Of a stretch of DNA of 64,000 nt, positions 54,129-62,839 are shown piece after piece. The position numbers and the translations under genes are program-made. Source of the DNA: Microbacterium neungamense. Its GTDB lineage: Bacteria; Actinomycetota; Actinomycetes; Actinomycetales; Microbacteriaceae. Positions within the stretch are counted from its first letter, which is position 1, and the number at the start of each line of letters is the position of its first letter. The notes under the pieces were generated by a model. The model saw nothing but the letters and a program-made list of their open reading frames with translations, ran no database searches and was not told where the DNA came from. The DNA lies in NCBI RefSeq assembly GCF_024971095.1, contig NZ_CP069717.1, positions 310,001 through 374,000 on the forward strand, given 5' to 3'.

Positions 54129-54195
54129 CCCGTCTATTTGTCGCGAACTGCTGGAACCCGGGGCCGGAAACCGCAGTCTGGCACAAATAGACGGG
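54129..54195. repeat. A+T-armed inverted repeat (REP-like element)
   Basis: CCCGTCTATTTGT (54129-54141) pairs perfectly with ACAAATAGACGGG (54183-54195). The 41-base interior has CTGC/GCAG pairing and the GCGAACTGC word seen in part in palindrome 1 near 52110. It lies between convergent proC and trkA and may end both transcripts. Confidence 0.85.
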
Positions 54196-54217
54196 GAGGG
54201 AGGGACGGGAGGGCGGG

Positions 54218-54889
54218 TCAGCGGTCCAGAGCCGCGAAGCGCTCGATGTCGCTGTTCGTCCCGGACACGATGATCAGGTCGTGGTTGGTGACGACCGTGT
54301 TCGCCTCGGCGTACCGGAACGGCTTGCCGGGGCTCTTCACACCGACGACCGTGACGTTGTACTTGGTGCGCACGCCGGACTCGTTCAGGCCGACGCCGCG
54401 GATGAACTTCGGCGGGTACATCTTCGCCAGCACGAAGTCGTCGTCGAAGCGGATGAAGTCCAGCATCCGGCCGCTGACGAGGTGCGCGACACGCTCACCC
54501 GCCTCGCGCTCCGGGTAGATCACGTGGTTCGCGCCGACCCGGGCGAGGATCTTGCCGTGCGACTGCGACACGGCCTTCGCCCAGATCTGCGGCACCTTCA
54601 GGTCGACGAGGTTCGCGGTGATGAGCACGGATGCCTCGATCAGCGACCCGACCGCGACGACCGCGACCTGGAAGTCCTGCGCGCCGATCTGGCGCAGGGC
54701 GTCGATGTTGCGGGCATCCGCCTGCACCGTGTGCGTGACGCGCTCCGACCACTTCTGGACGAGCTCCAGGTTGTCGTCGATGGCGAGCACCTCGCGGTCG
54801 AGCCGGTCCAGCTCACCGGCGCATGCCGCGCCGAAGCGTCCGAGTCCGATGACGAGCACCGGGGCGTCGCCCCTGACCATCTCAACCAA
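54218..54889 (-). CDS. trkA: Potassium uptake regulatory subunit (RCK/TrkA-type)
   Basis: 223 residues. The N-terminal RCK domain binds NAD(H) through VLVIGLGRFGAACAGELDRL; the C-terminal TrkA_C domain follows from about residue 140 (FVLAKMYPPKFIRGVGLNES). It gates the TrkH/KtrB channel encoded immediately upstream. The start overlaps the trkH stop by eight bases. Confidence 0.93.
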   Translation of the reverse strand: MVEMVRGDAPVLVIGLGRFGAACAGELDRLDREVLAIDDNLELVQKWSERVTHTVQADARNIDALRQIGAQDFQVAVVAVGSLIEASVLITANLVDLKVPQIWAKAVSQSHGKILARVGANHVIYPEREAGERVAHLVSGRMLDFIRFDDDFVLAKMYPPKFIRGVGLNESGVRTKYNVTVVGVKSPGKPFRYAEANTVVTNHDLIIVSGTNSDIERFAALDR

Positions 54890-56360
54890 CGATCGGCCTT
54901 TCCACGGGCAGCGAATACAGCTGCGATCGGGACGTCGCGGCGACCGCCGCGGCGAGTGTCACTGTACCAACGCGCCCCATGAAGATGGTGGCCGCCAGCA
55001 CGTAGGAGGCGGAGTCGGGCAGCTCGGCGGTGAGCCCCGAACTCAGCCCCACGGTCGCGAATGCGGAGATGACGTCGAAGAGCACGTCGATGATGTCGGC
55101 CTTCGTGATCTGGGCGATGATGATCGTCGAGACGGCGACGATCGTCGCACCCCACGCCACCACCGACAGCGCCACACGCTGCACGTCGCTCGGGATGCGG
55201 CGGCCGAACGCCTCGACCGACGGGCGCCCCTTCGCCTCCGACCACACCGCGAGTGCGAGCACGGCGAGCGTGGTGACCTTGATGCCGCCGGCGGTGGACG
55301 CCGAGCCGCCGCCGACGAACATGAGCATGCAGACCGCGAGCATCGTCGACCCGTTCAGGTCGGCCATGTCGATCACGTTGAATCCGCCGGAGCGGGTCAT
55401 CGACGACAGGAACAGCGCCTGCACCGTCGTGTCGACCGCGTCCATCGAGCCGAACGTGCGCATGTTGTCGTACTCGAGCACGAGGATCACCGCCGCCCCG
55501 GCGAAGAACAGCAGCACCGTGGTGATCAGCGTGAGCTTGGTGTGCAGCGACCACCGCTTGACGTGCCAGGTGTGCTTGGCGAGCGCGTAGATCACCGGGA
55601 AGCCGATGCTGCCGAGGAACACGCTGATCATCAGCACGGTGAGCACGAAGTAGTCGTCGGCGAAGATCGTCACGCCGCCGGCGTTCGGGGTGAAGCCGGT
55701 GTTCGTGAACGACATCGCCGCGTAGTACGGCGCCTCCCACAGCGCCACGAGCGGGTCGATGCCCGCCATCACCAGACCCGGATAGAGCAGCAGCGCCACC
55801 ACGGTCTCGATGAGCAGGGTCGAGAACGCGACCGTGGTGAGCAGCTGACCCACCTCGCCGAGGCGCACGGTCTGGCTCTCGTTGACCGGCCCGCCGTGCG
55901 CGCGCAGCGGGTTCGTGTCGCCGGCGGCGAGAAGCTTGGCGCGCAGTCCCAGGCGGCGCGAGATCACCATGCCGAGCAGGGACGCCAGCGTGAGCACGCC
56001 CATGCCGCCGATGTTCACGCCGATGAAGATCACGACGTTCCCGAACGGCGACCAGTGCGTGGCCATGTCCACCGTGGTCAGGCCGGTGACGCAGATGGTC
56101 GACATCGCCGTGAACAGCGCGTCGCTGAGGGGCGTCACGGTGCGGTCGGCGGAGGAGATCGGCAGTGACAGGATGCCGGTGAACAGCAGGATCAGGGCGG
56201 CGAACACCACGATCGCGAGGCGTGATGGCGAGGAGGTGATCAGGCGCTTGAAGAACCCGCCGACCCGAAGCAGTCCACGGCGGGGAGCGGCGGCGAGGAT
56301 GCCCGACATCGCCCTCCCTCGCAGTCCCGCGGCCGCCGGCGTTCGGCGACGCTCCGTCAT
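54882..56360 (-). CDS. trkH: TrkH/KtrB-family potassium transporter membrane subunit
   Basis: 492 residues with repeated M1-pore-M2 units. The selectivity loops appear as FTAMSTICVTGLTTVDMATH, SFTNTGFTPNAGG, SMTRSGGFNVIDMADLN and AFATVGLSSGLTAELP, each with a central Gly. It imports K+ with Na+ or H+. The start at 56360 gives an Arg-rich tail; an internal Met (MSGIL, near 56309) is an alternative start. It forms a bicistronic unit with trkA. Confidence 0.93.
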   Translation of the reverse strand: MTERRRTPAAAGLRGRAMSGILAAAPRRGLLRVGGFFKRLITSSPSRLAIVVFAALILLFTGILSLPISSADRTVTPLSDALFTAMSTICVTGLTTVDMATHWSPFGNVVIFIGVNIGGMGVLTLASLLGMVISRRLGLRAKLLAAGDTNPLRAHGGPVNESQTVRLGEVGQLLTTVAFSTLLIETVVALLLYPGLVMAGIDPLVALWEAPYYAAMSFTNTGFTPNAGGVTIFADDYFVLTVLMISVFLGSIGFPVIYALAKHTWHVKRWSLHTKLTLITTVLLFFAGAAVILVLEYDNMRTFGSMDAVDTTVQALFLSSMTRSGGFNVIDMADLNGSTMLAVCMLMFVGGGSASTAGGIKVTTLAVLALAVWSEAKGRPSVEAFGRRIPSDVQRVALSVVAWGATIVAVSTIIIAQITKADIIDVLFDVISAFATVGLSSGLTAELPDSASYVLAATIFMGRVGTVTLAAAVAATSRSQLYSLPVERPIVG

Positions 56361-56394
56361 GGTACTCCGCTCGCGCGGCGACTACCCTGATGTC

Positions 56395-56811
56395 ATGACC
56401 GACATCTTCGACGTGATCGCGGACGGCACGCGGCGGGACATCCTGCAGTTCCTCCTGCGCCGGGGCAACGAAGGAGCCGCCGGCACGAGCGTCACCGAGA
56501 TCGTCAGCGAGCTCGGGATCAGCCAGCCCACGGTCTCGAAGCACCTGAAGGTGCTCCGCGAGGCGTCGCTGGTCACGGTCCGCGAAGACGGTCAGCGCCG
56601 CTACTACAGCCTCGCCGTGGCGCCCCTGGAAGAGGTCGACGACTGGCTGTTCCCGTTCCTTGTCGACGCGTTCGGCGACGAGGACGAGGGCGCCGAGCAC
56701 CCGCACATCCCGCTGCCCGACGGCGCGGCGCACGCGGCCGAGGTCGTCGGCCGCGCCGCGGCATCCGCGAAGCACGTCGTCGCGACCGCCCTCAAGCGCC
56801 TCGGCGCCTGA
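56395..56811 (+). CDS. ArsR-type winged-helix regulator
   Basis: 138 residues. MTDIFDVIADGTRRDILQFL and SELGISQPTVSKHLKVLREA are a clear ArsR-type helix-turn-helix; no metal-binding cysteines are present. The C-terminal half (PLEEVDDWLFPFLVDAFGDE) is specific to an actinobacterial subgroup. TACCCT lies six bases before the ATG. It is divergent from trkH across 34 bases. Confidence 0.9.
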   Translation: MTDIFDVIADGTRRDILQFLLRRGNEGAAGTSVTEIVSELGISQPTVSKHLKVLREASLVTVREDGQRRYYSLAVAPLEEVDDWLFPFLVDAFGDEDEGAEHPHIPLPDGAAHAAEVVGRAAASAKHVVATALKRLGA

Positions 56812-56992
56812 GACCCGATCCGGGCGGGCGAGGCCCGCGCTCAGCCGTCGCGGTGCGGACGATCAGGATGCCGAGCACGATGCCGGATGCCCGACGGCCC
56901 GGCCGCGGTGCGCATCGCGGGCGGGGGAACCGGACATGGCATCCCGCATCCGCTCCTCCCGCCCGCGCCGCGAACCCGCTCCCGCCCGGCCC

Positions 56993-57020
56993 GGCTCAGT
57001 GGTGCCCGCACCACTGAGCC
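56993..57020. terminator. Bidirectional terminator between convergent genes
   Basis: GGCTCAGTGGTGC (56993-57005) and GCACCACTGAGCC (57008-57020) pair perfectly with a two-base loop, between the regulator gene and the ABC permease gene. Confidence 0.8.
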
Positions 57021-57038
57021 GATTCCGCCCGGCCCGGC

Positions 57039-57827
57039 TCAGCGGCGCGCGGAGCGGCGCCGGAACAGCACGGATCCCCACAGGACGGCGACGGCGAGGA
57101 TGCCGACGCACCAGCACACCGCCCACAGCGGCGCCGTCCCCGGGTCTCTGCCGAGCAGCAGCGCACGGATGCTGTCGATGATCGGGGTCAGCGGCTGGTG
57201 CTCCGCGACCGGGCGCAGCCACTCCGGCATGGTGTCGACGGGCACGAAGCCGCTGGACAGGTACGGCAGGAACAGCAGGATGAAGCCGTAGCCGGCTGCC
57301 GCCTCGGCGCTGCCGGCCGCCATGCCGATCGCCGCGAACAGGTACGTCAGCGCGAGGATGTAGAGGGCGATCAGGCCCGCTGCCGCCAGCCACGCGCCGA
57401 CGCCGGCGGACGGGCGGAAGCCGACCAGCAGGGCGACGCCGACGACCAGCGCGGTCGCGCACAGGCTGCGGACCAGGCTCGCACCGACGTGACCGGTGAG
57501 CACCGCGCTCGGACGCAGCGGCATGGTGCGGAAGCGGTCCACGATGCCGGAGGCCATGTCGCCGGCGACATAGAGGGCGGTGGAGGAGGCGCCGAAGCCG
57601 GCGCAGGTGAGGATGATGCCGGGCACCACGTAGTCGACGTAGCCCCCGGTCGGGTCGATCGCCCCGCCGAAGATCCAGGTGAACATGAGCATCAGCATCA
57701 CCGGTAGCATCACGGCCATCAGCAGCGATTCGCCGTCGCGGAACGAATGGCGCAGGTTCCGCCCGAGGAAGACGGATTCGGCGGTGAGCCCCCGCAGGCG
57801 CGGGCGGACGAGGGTCGGGTCGGTCAT
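57039..57827 (-). CDS. ABC-2 type exporter permease (DrrB-like)
   Basis: 262 residues with about six helices and the ABC-2 membrane motif ASGIVDRFRTMPLRPSAVLT; the hydrophobic tail has LLFLPYLSSGFVPVDTMPEW. It resembles daunorubicin-type exporter permeases (DrrB). The start overlaps the ATPase stop by four bases. Its ATPase partner carries a frameshift. Confidence 0.9.
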   Translation of the reverse strand: MTDPTLVRPRLRGLTAESVFLGRNLRHSFRDGESLLMAVMLPVMLMLMFTWIFGGAIDPTGGYVDYVVPGIILTCAGFGASSTALYVAGDMASGIVDRFRTMPLRPSAVLTGHVGASLVRSLCATALVVGVALLVGFRPSAGVGAWLAAAGLIALYILALTYLFAAIGMAAGSAEAAAGYGFILLFLPYLSSGFVPVDTMPEWLRPVAEHQPLTPIIDSIRALLLGRDPGTAPLWAVCWCVGILAVAVLWGSVLFRRRSARR

Positions 57828-58764
57828 GCGAGCTCCTTCGCGTGGGTTGCGTATGCGGTGGCGGGTGCGGCGGATGCGGCGGAGGCGGGCGCCGGGCCGG
57901 AGGTGAGGGCGAGGAAGACGTCGTCGAGGGTCGGCCGGTGCAGGCGCACCTCGCCCGCACCGGGCGCGTCCGCACCGGCTGCGTCGATCTCGTCGAGCGC
58001 GCGACGGATGCCGGCGAGACTGCCGTCGGTCGGGATGCTGCGTCGCACGCCGCCCGCCTCGTCGACCAGCTGCACCGCCGTCCCGCCGATGCGATCCTTC
58101 AGCGCGGCGGCGGTGCCTTCGGCGACCACCCGGCCGCCGTCCAGCACCGCGATCCGGTCCGCGAGCTCGTCGGCCTCCTCGAGGTACTGGGTGGTGAGGA
58201 ACACCGTGGTGCCGGATGACGCCAGTCCGCGGATCACGTCCCACAGGGCTCGGCGGCTGCGGGTGTCGAGCCCCGTGGTCGGTTCATCCAGGAACAGCAC
58301 CTCGGGCGCGGTGACGAAGCTGAGCGCGAGGTCGAGCCGGCGGCGCATGCCCCCGGAGAACGTGCCGACCCGGCGGGCGGCGGCGTCGGCGAGGTCGAAG
58401 CGCTCGAGCAGCTGGTCCGCACGTTCGGCGGCGGCACGGCGGCCGAGACCCGCCAGGCGTCCGAACATCACGAGGTTCTCGGCGCCGGTGAGCACATCGT
58501 CCACCGCGGCGGACTGACCGGTGAGGCTGATCCGGCGCCGCACCTCCTCCGGCGCGCCGGCGACGTCGTGACCGGCCACGCGGGCGCGGCCGCCGTCGGG
58601 CGGACCAGCGTGGTGAGGATGCCGATCGTCGTGGTCTTCCCGGCGCCGTTGGCGCCGAGCAGGGCGAAGATGCGGCCTTCCTCGACGGCGAGATCGAGAC
58701 CGTCGAGCACGGGGCGGCCGCGGTAGCTCTTGCAGAGCCCGCGGACGTCGATGGCGAGAGGCAT
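57824..58764 (-). pseudogene. ABC exporter ATPase (DrrA-like), frameshifted
   Basis: Read from 58764: MPLAIDVRGLCKSYRGRPVL and Walker A LLGANGAGKTTTIGILTTLV are intact. Near 58603 a base is missing: the frame gives RPTAAAPAW where RPDGGRARVAGHDVAG is expected. The rest continues in the other frame with the signature FSGGMRRRLDLALSF, Walker B VLFLDEPTTGLD and the C-terminal extension. If the lost G is restored the protein is about 313 residues and normal. It might be a sequencing error or a true inactivation. Confidence 0.88.
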
Positions 58765-58785
58765 CCGTGATCCTTTCTGTATACG

Positions 58786-59520
58786 TTGTCGCTCTACCGT
58801 TACGTCAGCGCCAAGGACGACCTGCTGCTGCTGATGCAGGAGCAGGCGATCGGGCTGCCGCCCGAGCCGGAGCCGGATGCCGACTGGCGTGCACGGCTGG
58901 TGCAGCTGTTCACGGCGCAGGTGGCCATGTTCGTCGCGCATCCGTGGGTGCTCTCCCTGCCGATCCAGGGCACGCCGGTCACCCCGAACAGCTCGGCGTG
59001 GCTGGACGCCGCACTGGAGGCGCTGGCGCCGACCGCGCTCAGCGAGCAGGAGCAGGTGGCTGTCGCGCTGCTGATCGCCGGACAGGCCCGGTTCTGCGGC
59101 ATGGTGCTGGCCGGCTACTCCGACCGCGTCCGGCGCAGCGGGCAGCATCCGGATGCCATCACCGCCGAGGAGGCCGGGCTCTACGACGCCCTCATCTCCG
59201 CCGAGGAGTTCCCGGCCCTGCGCCGGGCCGTCGACGCCGGCGTGTTCGCGTCGGATGCGGATCCGTTCCGCTTCGGCCTGGAGCGGTGTCTGGACGGTGT
59301 GGCCGCGTACGTCGCGGAGCTCGACGGCGGAGCTCCGCATGCAGAGCCGGCCGAGTGGGCGGCGACCGAGGACCTCGCCCTGCTCGCCGACAAGCGCTAC
59401 CGCGAAGCGCAGAAGGCGGTGCGGGAGGCGCAGAAGGCCCTGCGGGACGCGCGCAGGCTCGAGCGTCAGGCCCGCAGGGAGGCCGGGGAGCGCCTGGCGC
59501 GAGGACGGCGCGAGGCCTGA
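58786..59520 (+). pseudogene. TetR-family regulator lacking its DNA-binding domain
   Basis: The frame opens at SLYRYVSAKDDLLLLM, the point just after the helix-turn-helix in intact relatives (..ALTLYRYVSxKDxLLxLM), and continues through the whole ligand-binding domain to a basic C-terminus. About 45 N-terminal residues are missing. A single TGTATACG half-site lies at 58778-58785, directly at the join. It is divergent from the exporter ATPase, the normal arrangement of a self-regulated efflux locus. Translation from TTG 58786 could still make a non-DNA-binding protein. Confidence 0.85.
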
Positions 59521-59623
59521 ACATCCGCGGCGCTGTGAGTCACAGCGCTCACACACGCCACAGAGATTTACACGTGTCGCACGCAACCCCTAGAGTGTGC
59601 ATCAGCAGAAAGGGGGACGGGGG

Positions 59624-59815
59624 ATGCCCGATGTCCAAGACGTCCGATTCCTGACGGTGGCCGAGGTCGCCGAGCTGATGCGCGTGTCCAAGATGACCGT
59701 GTACCGTCTGGTGCACTCCGGGGAGCTGCCGGCCATTCGATTCGGGCGCAGCTATCGCGTGCCGGAGTCCGCCGTGGCGGAGGCCCTGCAGCGGCCGATC
59801 GCCGACGCCGGCTGA
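59624..59815 (+). CDS. BldC-like small helix-turn-helix protein
   Basis: 63 residues, MerR/excisionase-type winged helix: FLTVAEVAELMRVSKMTVYR then LVHSGELPAIRFGRSYRVPE. BldC-like proteins are DNA-binding developmental or stress regulators of actinobacteria. The ATG at 59624 has AGAAAGGGGG upstream; an in-frame start at 59597 is less likely. It stands alone. Confidence 0.9.
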   Translation: MPDVQDVRFLTVAEVAELMRVSKMTVYRLVHSGELPAIRFGRSYRVPESAVAEALQRPIADAG

Positions 59816-59991
59816 CGGGCGGCCGCGCGGTCGCACGCAGAGCCGCTCGCGCGCTGAGCCGACTCCGTGCCCTTCGTCGCCCCGTGACGGTCGCGCCTCG
59901 GCGGTTTGCTAGACTCGTCCGAGGCATTTTTCCTGCCCGTACCCGGGTGCCCGTTCCGGTGGCACCCAGCCCCTGACGTAGTGAGGTTTCC

Positions 59992-60090
59992 GTGGGTTCT
60001 GTCATCAAGAAGCGCCGCAAGCGCATGGCGAAGAAGAAGCACCGCAAGCTGCTTCGCAAGACTCGCCACCAGCGCCGCAACAAGAAGTAA
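59992..60090 (+). CDS. Small ribosomal protein bS22 (AURKAIP1/COX24 domain)
   Basis: 32 residues from a GTG: GSVIKKRRKRMAKKKHRKLL then RKTRHQRRNKK. It is almost entirely basic and matches bS22, the 30S component found in mycobacterial ribosomes and related to mitochondrial AURKAIP1/COX24. It is too short for most gene finders. A TAGACT hexamer (59910-59915) upstream is the likely -10. Confidence 0.92.
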   Translation: MGSVIKKRRKRMAKKKHRKLLRKTRHQRRNKK

Positions 60091-60104
60091 GCGGCACGAC
60101 ACCG

Positions 60105-60134
60105 AGCGCCCCCGACTGCGGTCGACGGGGCGCT
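60105..60134 (+). terminator. Terminator after bS22 gene
   Basis: AGCGCCCC (60105-60112) pairs with GGGGCGCT (60127-60134), starting 15 bases after the stop; the 3' flank is TCGTGT. Confidence 0.7.
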
Positions 60135-60161
60135 TCGTGTCTGCGCCGCAGGAGGAATGAC

Positions 60162-60458
60162 ATGAAGTCGATCACCGTCGCCCAGCTCGCGCAGCGCCAG
60201 GGCGTTCCGCTCATCGACGTGCGCGAGCGCGACGAGTTCGCGGCGGGGCACGTCCCCGGCGCGGTGAACCTCCCGATGTCCGAGCTCGGTGACCGGCTCG
60301 GCGAGCTTCCCGCGGAGGCGTTCGATGTGATCTGCCAGGTCGGCGGGCGCTCGGCCCGTGTCGCCGAGGCGCTCGAAGCGCGCGGCTACGACGTCACCAA
60401 CGTCGAGGGCGGCACCGCGGAATGGGTCGCCCAGGGGCATCCGGTGGAGCGTCCGTGA
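60162..60458 (+). CDS. Rhodanese-domain protein
   Basis: 98 residues, a single rhodanese domain with PLIDVRERDEFAAGHVPGAV and the active-site loop ICQVGGRSARVAEALEARGY (Cys near residue 61). It carries sulfur between small molecules or proteins. GGAGGAATGAC precedes the ATG. The stop overlaps the glutaredoxin-like gene (GTGA), and a Dabb gene follows, forming a three-gene unit. Confidence 0.92.
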   Translation: MKSITVAQLAQRQGVPLIDVRERDEFAAGHVPGAVNLPMSELGDRLGELPAEAFDVICQVGGRSARVAEALEARGYDVTNVEGGTAEWVAQGHPVERP

Positions 60459-60766
60459 CGACGCTGACGATCATCGGCAAGCCGGACTGCCACCTGTGCG
60501 AGGTCGCCGGCGAGGTCGTCGACGCGGTGGTCGCCGAGCTGCCGGACGCCGCTGCCGAGCGGATCGAGGTCGTCGAGGCGTCCATCGCCGACGATCCCGC
60601 CCTGCACGAGCTGTGGTGGGAGAAGATCCCGGTGATCCTCATCGACGGCAGGCTGCACGCGCACTGGCGCGTCGCCCCCGAGCGGCTCCGCGCCGCTCTC
60701 GAGGAGTCCCTGCGCACGGATGCTGCGCGCCCCGCCGTCGCGGACGAGGAGAAGGAGCCGGCATGA
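60455..60766 (+). CDS. Glutaredoxin-like (DUF836) protein
   Basis: 103 residues with a thioredoxin fold and CHLC active site (LTIIGKPDCHLCEVAGEVVD) at residues 11-14, and cis-Pro segment EKIPVILIDGRLHAHWR. It is a dithiol redox protein or thiol-transferase. It overlaps the genes on both sides by four bases. Confidence 0.88.
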   Translation: MTTLTIIGKPDCHLCEVAGEVVDAVVAELPDAAAERIEVVEASIADDPALHELWWEKIPVILIDGRLHAHWRVAPERLRAALEESLRTDAARPAVADEEKEPA

Positions 60767-61065
60767 CCATCCGCCATCTCGTGATGTGGAAGCTCGCCGC
60801 CGAGGACGCCGCCGTGCGCGCCGAGCAGGCCGCCGAGGTCGCCCGCCGGCTGAACGCCCTGGACGGGGTCGTCCCGCAGCTGCGGTCGGTGTCGGCCGGC
60901 GCGAACGTCGCCCACCCGGACGTGAACTGGGACGTCGCGCTCGTCGCCGACGTCGACTCGCTCGACGACCTCGCCGCGTACCAGGTGCATCCCGCGCACG
61001 AGGAGGTCGCGATCTACATCCGCTCGGTGGTGGCCTCCCGCGTCGCCGTCGATTTCGAGATCTGA
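60763..61065 (+). CDS. Dabb-family (stress-responsive A/B barrel) protein
   Basis: 100 residues. It begins MTIRHLVMWKLAAEDAAVRA and contains DVALVADVDSLDDLAAYQVH and HEEVAIYIRSVV, the Dabb dimeric alpha-beta barrel pattern. Function is not established. It is the last gene of the rhodanese unit; the ATG overlaps the previous stop and AAGGAG lies inside the upstream gene. Confidence 0.88.
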   Translation: MTIRHLVMWKLAAEDAAVRAEQAAEVARRLNALDGVVPQLRSVSAGANVAHPDVNWDVALVADVDSLDDLAAYQVHPAHEEVAIYIRSVVASRVAVDFEI

Positions 61066-61200
61066 GCCGTTCACGCACTTGCAACGAAACCGTGACCGGT
61101 CTGAGACCGCCTCGGTTCGTCGCGACAGCGGGTCCCGTGTCAGGATGAGTTCCTGAATCGACCCGGGGCCGCCCGTACCCCGTCAGAACCTGGAGTGAAA

Positions 61201-62004
61201 ATGCAACGTCGCAACTTCTTCCCCCTCGCCGCTGTCGCGGCCGCTGCCACGCTCGCCCTGGCCGGATGCTCCGGCGGCGACACGTCCGGCGGCGACGCCG
61301 GAGACGAGTACGGGCTGGTCACGCCGGGCACGCTCACCGCGTGCTCCGACATCCCGTACCCGCCGTTCGAGTTCGAGGGCGGCGACAACGGCACGGGCTA
61401 CACCGGCTTCGACATCGACCTCCTCGACGCGATCGCCGAGAAGCTCGACCTCGAGCTCGCGGTTCAGGACGTCGGCTTCGAGGCGCTGCAGTCCGGCACC
61501 ACCCTGCAGTCCGGCACCTGCGACATCGGCGCGTCGGCCATGACGATCACCGACGAGCGCAAGGAGAACCTGGACTTCTCCGACCCGTACTACGACTCGC
61601 TGCAGTCGCTGCTCGTCCGCGCCGACTCCGGCATCGAGAGCATCGAGGACCTGGCCGGCAAGAACGTCGGCGTGCAGCAGGGCACGACCGGTGAGGCCTA
61701 CGCGCAGGAGCACGCCCCGGACGCGCAGCTGGTGCAGTACCCGTCCGACGGCGAGCTGTGGCCGGCGCTGCAGGCCGGGCAGATCGACGCGATCCTGCAG
61801 GACCAGCCGGTGAACCTCGAGCACGAGAAGGCCGACTCCGCCTACACGATCGTCGAGACGTACGAGACCGGCGAGTCCTACGGCTTCGCCTTCGCCAAGG
61901 GCGAGAAGGACGCCCTGCTCGAGGCGGTGAACGAGGCGCTCGCAGAGCTCCGCGAGAGCGGCGAGTACGAGAAGATCTACAACGAGTACTTCACCGCGAA
62001 GTGA
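61201..62004 (+). CDS. Amino-acid ABC transporter substrate-binding lipoprotein
   Basis: 267 residues, lipobox LALAGC (Cys23). Family 3 binding protein: GTLTACSDIPYPPFEFEGGD, GFDIDLLDAIAEKLDLELAV, CDIGASAMTITDERKENLDF and LAGKNVGVQQGTTGEAYAQE. It binds a polar amino acid outside the membrane. The ATG at 61201 is chosen because GGAG lies six bases upstream, although GTG 61195 is in frame. It is the first gene of a three-gene transporter. Confidence 0.93.
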   Translation: MQRRNFFPLAAVAAAATLALAGCSGGDTSGGDAGDEYGLVTPGTLTACSDIPYPPFEFEGGDNGTGYTGFDIDLLDAIAEKLDLELAVQDVGFEALQSGTTLQSGTCDIGASAMTITDERKENLDFSDPYYDSLQSLLVRADSGIESIEDLAGKNVGVQQGTTGEAYAQEHAPDAQLVQYPSDGELWPALQAGQIDAILQDQPVNLEHEKADSAYTIVETYETGESYGFAFAKGEKDALLEAVNEALAELRESGEYEKIYNEYFTAK

Positions 62005-62041
62005 GCCGGAGACACGCAGAGCGGTCGGAAGGACCTTCACC

Positions 62042-62839
62042 ATGGCGCTGAGGCGCAGCACCAAAACCAAGCTCTACCGGTACACCGTCTACGCGCTGCT
62101 GATCGCGCTCCTGGTCTGGATCGTGTTCAGCACCAACTGGGCGAGGATCGGGCCGCTGTTCTTCAACCCGGCGGTGGCGGCGAAGCTGTTCCCCGGGATC
62201 ATCACCACCGCGCTCGTGAACACGCTGTGGTTCACGGCGGTCGCCTTCCTCGGCGGCCTGCTGCTGGGCATCGTGCTGGCCCTGCTGAAGATGTCGAGCA
62301 TCGGGCCGTTCCGGTGGATCGCGACGGCCTGGATCGAGCTGTTCCGCGGTCTTCCTGCGGTGCTCACGATCTTCGGCGTGGCCTTCATCGTGCCGATCGC
62401 CACCGGCGTCCGCGGGCAGGCGCTCGGCGGTCCGGTGGTGCTCGGGCTGATCGGTCTCATCCTCGTCGCATCCGCGTACATGGCGGAGACGATCCGCGCC
62501 GGCCTTCAGGCCGTGCCGAAGGGGCAGACCGAGGCGGCGCGTTCGCTCGGCATGTCGCCGATGAAGACGACCTTCTGGATCGTGGTGCCGCAGGGGTTCC
62601 GGATCATCATCCCGCCGCTCACGAACGAGTTCGTGCTGCTGCTGAAGGACACGTCGCTGCTGTTCGTCGCGGGAACCTTCATCTGGTCGAAGGAGCTCAC
62701 GACGTTCGCCCGCGACGCGACGACGCAGAACACGAACGCGACGCCGCTGATCATGGCGGCGATCCTGTACCTGATCGTGACGATCCCGCTCACGCGCTAC
62801 ACCGCGTGGCTGGAGCGTCGGATGGCGAGGCAGCGATGA
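62042..62839 (+). CDS. Amino-acid ABC transporter permease
   Basis: 265 residues with about five helices. It has the HisM/GlnP-type entry [40 protein letters not shown] and the ATPase-contact loop [20 protein letters not shown]. The ATG follows GGAAGGACCTTCACC. The stop overlaps the ATPase start by four bases. Confidence 0.94.
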   Translation: MALRRSTKTKLYRYTVYALLIALLVWIVFSTNWARIGPLFFNPAVAAKLFPGIITTALVNTLWFTAVAFLGGLLLGIVLALLKMSSIGPFRWIATAWIELFRGLPAVLTIFGVAFIVPIATGVRGQALGGPVVLGLIGLILVASAYMAETIRAGLQAVPKGQTEAARSLGMSPMKTTFWIVVPQGFRIIIPPLTNEFVLLLKDTSLLFVAGTFIWSKELTTFARDATTQNTNATPLIMAAILYLIVTIPLTRYTAWLERRMARQR

